Source: Euryarchaeota archaeon UBA105
GTDB lineage: Archaea > Thermoplasmatota > Poseidoniia > Poseidoniales > Thalassarchaeaceae
Direction: 5' to 3'
Length of the DNA: 14,554 nt
Assembly: GCA_002496905.1 (NCBI GenBank)
Contig: DALV01000006.1
Coordinates: forward strand, 8,322 to 22,875
Under the pieces are notes generated by a model. It was not told the DNA's origin. It ran no database searches and worked only from the letters and a program-made list of their open reading frames with translations. A program made the translations under genes and the position numbers. Positions 13,501 through 14,554 of the stretch are shown one piece after another. Position 1 is the stretch's first letter. Each line of letters starts with the position of its first letter.

Positions 13501-14171
13501 CAGTTGTAGCCGAACAGTTCGTGCACAATTACATCGCAACAAGAAGACCTCTGCCTGATGTCAGGTCTTCTAGCACTATGAAATCCAGAGTTGGTGGACA
13601 TACTGTTTATCTGTCTTCAAGCAATTATGATGATGGGCGTTTGGGCGAGATTATGATTACAACCTCGAAAGAGGGTGCAGCATGGAGATCTCTACTGAAT
13701 CAATTCGCAATCGCGGTGTCTATTGGATTACAATACGGTGTGCCTCTAGATGCATTCGTCAAGTCGTTCACTTTCCAGAAGTTCGACCCGAGTGGAATGG
13801 TAACCGGCGGTAGTGGCCGGGTTAAGATGTCGACATCAATTGTCGATTATATATTCCGAGAATTAGCAATTCAATATCTAGAGCGTGACGACCTAGCTCA
13901 CGTCTCCGCTGAAGATATGGTATCAACATCAATCAGCAGACCCGAGCAAACAGAAGAGGGATTGGTGCGAACGCAAGGAGAAAAGAGAGACGTACAGTTG
14001 ACTCTGAATGCGGTTGCTCCATCTGAGGACGAGGATTCTCGCATCCGCCGGATGGCTCGTGAGCGTGGATTCACTGGAGATATCTGCGATGATTGCGGAA
14101 GTAGCCAGATGGTTCGCAATGGTACTTGCCTGAAGTGTAATGCCTGCGGCGCCACGACCGGTTGTTCCTGA
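10524..14171 (+). CDS. nrdJ: Adenosylcobalamin-dependent (class II) ribonucleoside-diphosphate reductase
   Basis: Makes deoxyribonucleotides for DNA synthesis, using adenosylcobalamin to generate the thiyl radical, so it needs no oxygen and no separate radical subunit. 1215 residues from ATG 10524, the long form typical of many bacterial NrdJ. Layout: family N-terminus from ERRFTTAGADPF (about 23-34); NSPQWFNTG; first redox Cys218 in HACFIQS; KYGSGTGSNFS; the catalytic NPCSE with Cys505 as the thiyl Cys; PTGTIG phosphate-binding loop (704-709); MMAAAQPFISGAISKTINMP; an acidic linker near 960; a TSCPD domain (about 1020-1095); and a C-terminal cysteine cluster Cys1188, 1191, 1202, 1205, 1208 and 1214, used in this family for re-reduction and/or zinc. 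No ATP cone is seen at the N-terminus. Adenosylcobalamin can come from the adenosyltransferase at 2379. The start rests on GGAAGTGG and on family N-termini lacking the extra upstream residues. Confidence 0.96.
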   Translation: MQTRTDDEVVAEEGEAEKGLVIERRFTTAGADPFDAFDWIEMSVEIRNPDGSLAHEIHGVQLPSGFAGVPGKVCAQKYLRKAGVPAALRKVAEDGVPGWLQRSEPDHEKLQTLAPEDRFIGETNGRELFRRLAGTWTYWGWTHGYFASEADARAFYDEMAYLIASQRSAPNSPQWFNTGLNWAYGITGPAQGHHYVDAVNGELNLSEDAYTHPQPHACFIQSVGDSLVGGTESIMGLWNREALLFKYGSGTGSNFSQIRGAGEPLSGGGTSSGLLSFLKIGDRAAGAIKSGGTTRRAAKMVTLDLDHPDIEEYIDWKLTEEEKVSALVIGSSLLQKHSDAILSAIWSHDEDESKTDPSVNGALKLAMIKAVRDSVPQPHIKRILDLAGQGWKSLTFEQLDTDWQGEGYGTVSGQNSNNSVRVPNSFMESLRNDGDWNLYHRTELKKAGEEGREPEPCKTMPATELWDKVAYTAWACADPGVQFDTTINEWHTCPEGGRINGSNPCSEYMFLDDTACNLASINLLHYYDKATQTFDVEDFRHSVRLWTATLEISVLMAQFPSAEIARQSYEYRTLGLGYCNLGSLLMHMGIPYDDERGYAICGAVTSIMCGESYATSAEMASVLGPFPNYSENADHMLRVMRNHRLAAYDAPAKEYDGLSVLPMGINSKKCPKDLLDAAREAWDRALREGEEHGYRNAQTTVIAPTGTIGLVMNADTTGVEPQFSLVQYKQLAGGGSLRIINHGVPNALRRLGYSEKETQAIQEYIMGTASLGNCPTVSSKALKAAGFNAKMLKKVESSFPDVFDIRSAFAPSILGEDFCTETLGVSKEQFEDPFFDTLGHLGFSNDEIDQANDHVFGYGTIEGAPRLKDEHLAVFDCATPCGKYGKRSIDWKAHVLMMAAAQPFISGAISKTINMPADASIEDIRAAYDLSYDTMIKACAIYRDGSKLSQPLMNQLVDATSLDEEEEDEAVTVVHKMVEQTAEALPIPAPAATVVAEQFVHNYIATRRPLPDVRSSSTMKSRVGGHTVYLSSSNYDDGRLGEIMITTSKEGAAWRSLLNQFAIAVSIGLQYGVPLDAFVKSFTFQKFDPSGMVTGGSGRVKMSTSIVDYIFRELAIQYLERDDLAHVSAEDMVSTSISRPEQTEEGLVRTQGEKRDVQLTLNAVAPSEDEDSRIRRMARERGFTGDICDDCGSSQMVRNGTCLKCNACGATTGCS

Positions 14172-14175
14172 TTTC

Positions 14176-14554
14176 CTATAGTAATTGATAGGCCTCAGGA
14201 CTTCTCATCTCAACCCAGTTGGCCAACTTATCGTAAGATTCTAGGTTGGCTTGCTTGATAGTTTCACAAGTTGTTTGAAATGCTTCGGGAGAAACTCTAG
14301 CCTGCTCGACAATCAGATTTCCTACTCTAGAGCGACCAATTTCGGAAGATGAAAGCCAAGCCGAGGAAAGAAGTTGAGCCGGATCTGTTGGGTTAGTTGA
14401 GAGATAGTCTCGAAGTCCAGATTCGACTAGCCTTTGGGTTGCTTTTTGATTTCCTTTAGCAAGAATCGATTGTGCCCTTCCAACGAATTCTTCTTCGGAA
14501 AAGCGGGCTAATCCTCCTACAAATGAGGCGCAGAGTGTCTGTATTGATTCATCC
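14176..14554 (-). CDS. C-terminal part of an unrecognised helical protein (5' end beyond the window)
   Basis: On the minus strand an open frame enters at 14553 and ends with TAG at 14178-14176, giving 125 residues with no start inside the window. The sequence is soluble and helix-forming, with many Ala, Ser, Glu and Gln (for example ARFSEEEFVGRAQSILAK and RVGNLIVEQARVSPEAF), no membrane segment and no visible catalytic motif; two cysteines are isolated. I do not recognise the family. Codon choice and the clean close packing, four bases from the nrdJ stop in convergent orientation, support it as real. A helical repeat or helical bundle protein is the most that can be inferred. Confidence 0.68.
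   Translation of the reverse strand, partial: DESIQTLCASFVGGLARFSEEEFVGRAQSILAKGNQKATQRLVESGLRDYLSTNPTDPAQLLSSAWLSSSEIGRSRVGNLIVEQARVSPEAFQTTCETIKQANLESYDKLANWVEMRSPEAYQLL

Overview
The window is 14.5 kb of densely packed chromosome. It carries thirteen supported protein genes; two of them, one at each end, run off the edge. I see no mobile element, CRISPR array, rRNA or tRNA. The mix of genes suggests a marine Group II archaeon (Poseidoniales/Thalassoarchaea): AT-rich TATA-like boxes ahead of some genes, archaeal-style DHH and PIN proteins, and acidic proteins, together with several bacterial-looking metabolic enzymes (PanD, an Icd very close to the E. coli type, a long class II NrdJ). This placement is inference; a bacterium is not excluded from the sequence alone.

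Left part (1-3155). A truncated single-pass membrane protein gene points left (1-183). It is separated from panD (363-743, pyruvoyl aspartate decarboxylase, beta-alanine for CoA) by a 179-base divergent region with short repeats and a TATA box. panD converges on rlmH (23S rRNA pseudouridine methyltransferase, 755-1189). Reading right from 1269 is a four-gene run: an acidic protein of unknown function, a membrane protein with a TPR-like tail (ATGA overlap), a PduO-type cobalamin adenosyltransferase, and an unlisted 59-residue small membrane protein that begins 6 bases after the adenosyltransferase stop.

Middle part (3167-8635). A Nudix hydrolase faces left, a DHH phosphoesterase faces right, and a four-helix histidine-containing membrane protein faces left with its stop overlapping the DHH stop. 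Divergent from the latter is the largest unknown: an 1119-residue protein with an RGG-type basic stretch near the N-terminus, a long helical middle and a C-terminal PIN nuclease domain with all the acidic residues expected for activity.

Right part (8655-14554). NADP-dependent isocitrate dehydrogenase (leftward) is divergent from an OsmC-family protein. Then comes a complete adenosylcobalamin-dependent ribonucleotide reductase, preceded by a perfect 8-bp-arm dyad, and finally the C-terminal part of an unrecognised helical protein on the minus strand.

Functional links: the adenosyltransferase makes the cofactor (adenosylcobalamin) that the ribonucleotide reductase needs, so the window holds both supplier and user, 7.5 kb apart. 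Four genes (2379, 2976, 5276, 10524) share a GGAGTGAT-like Shine-Dalgarno at a constant 5-base spacing, which helps fix their starts, including a TTG start for the PIN protein.
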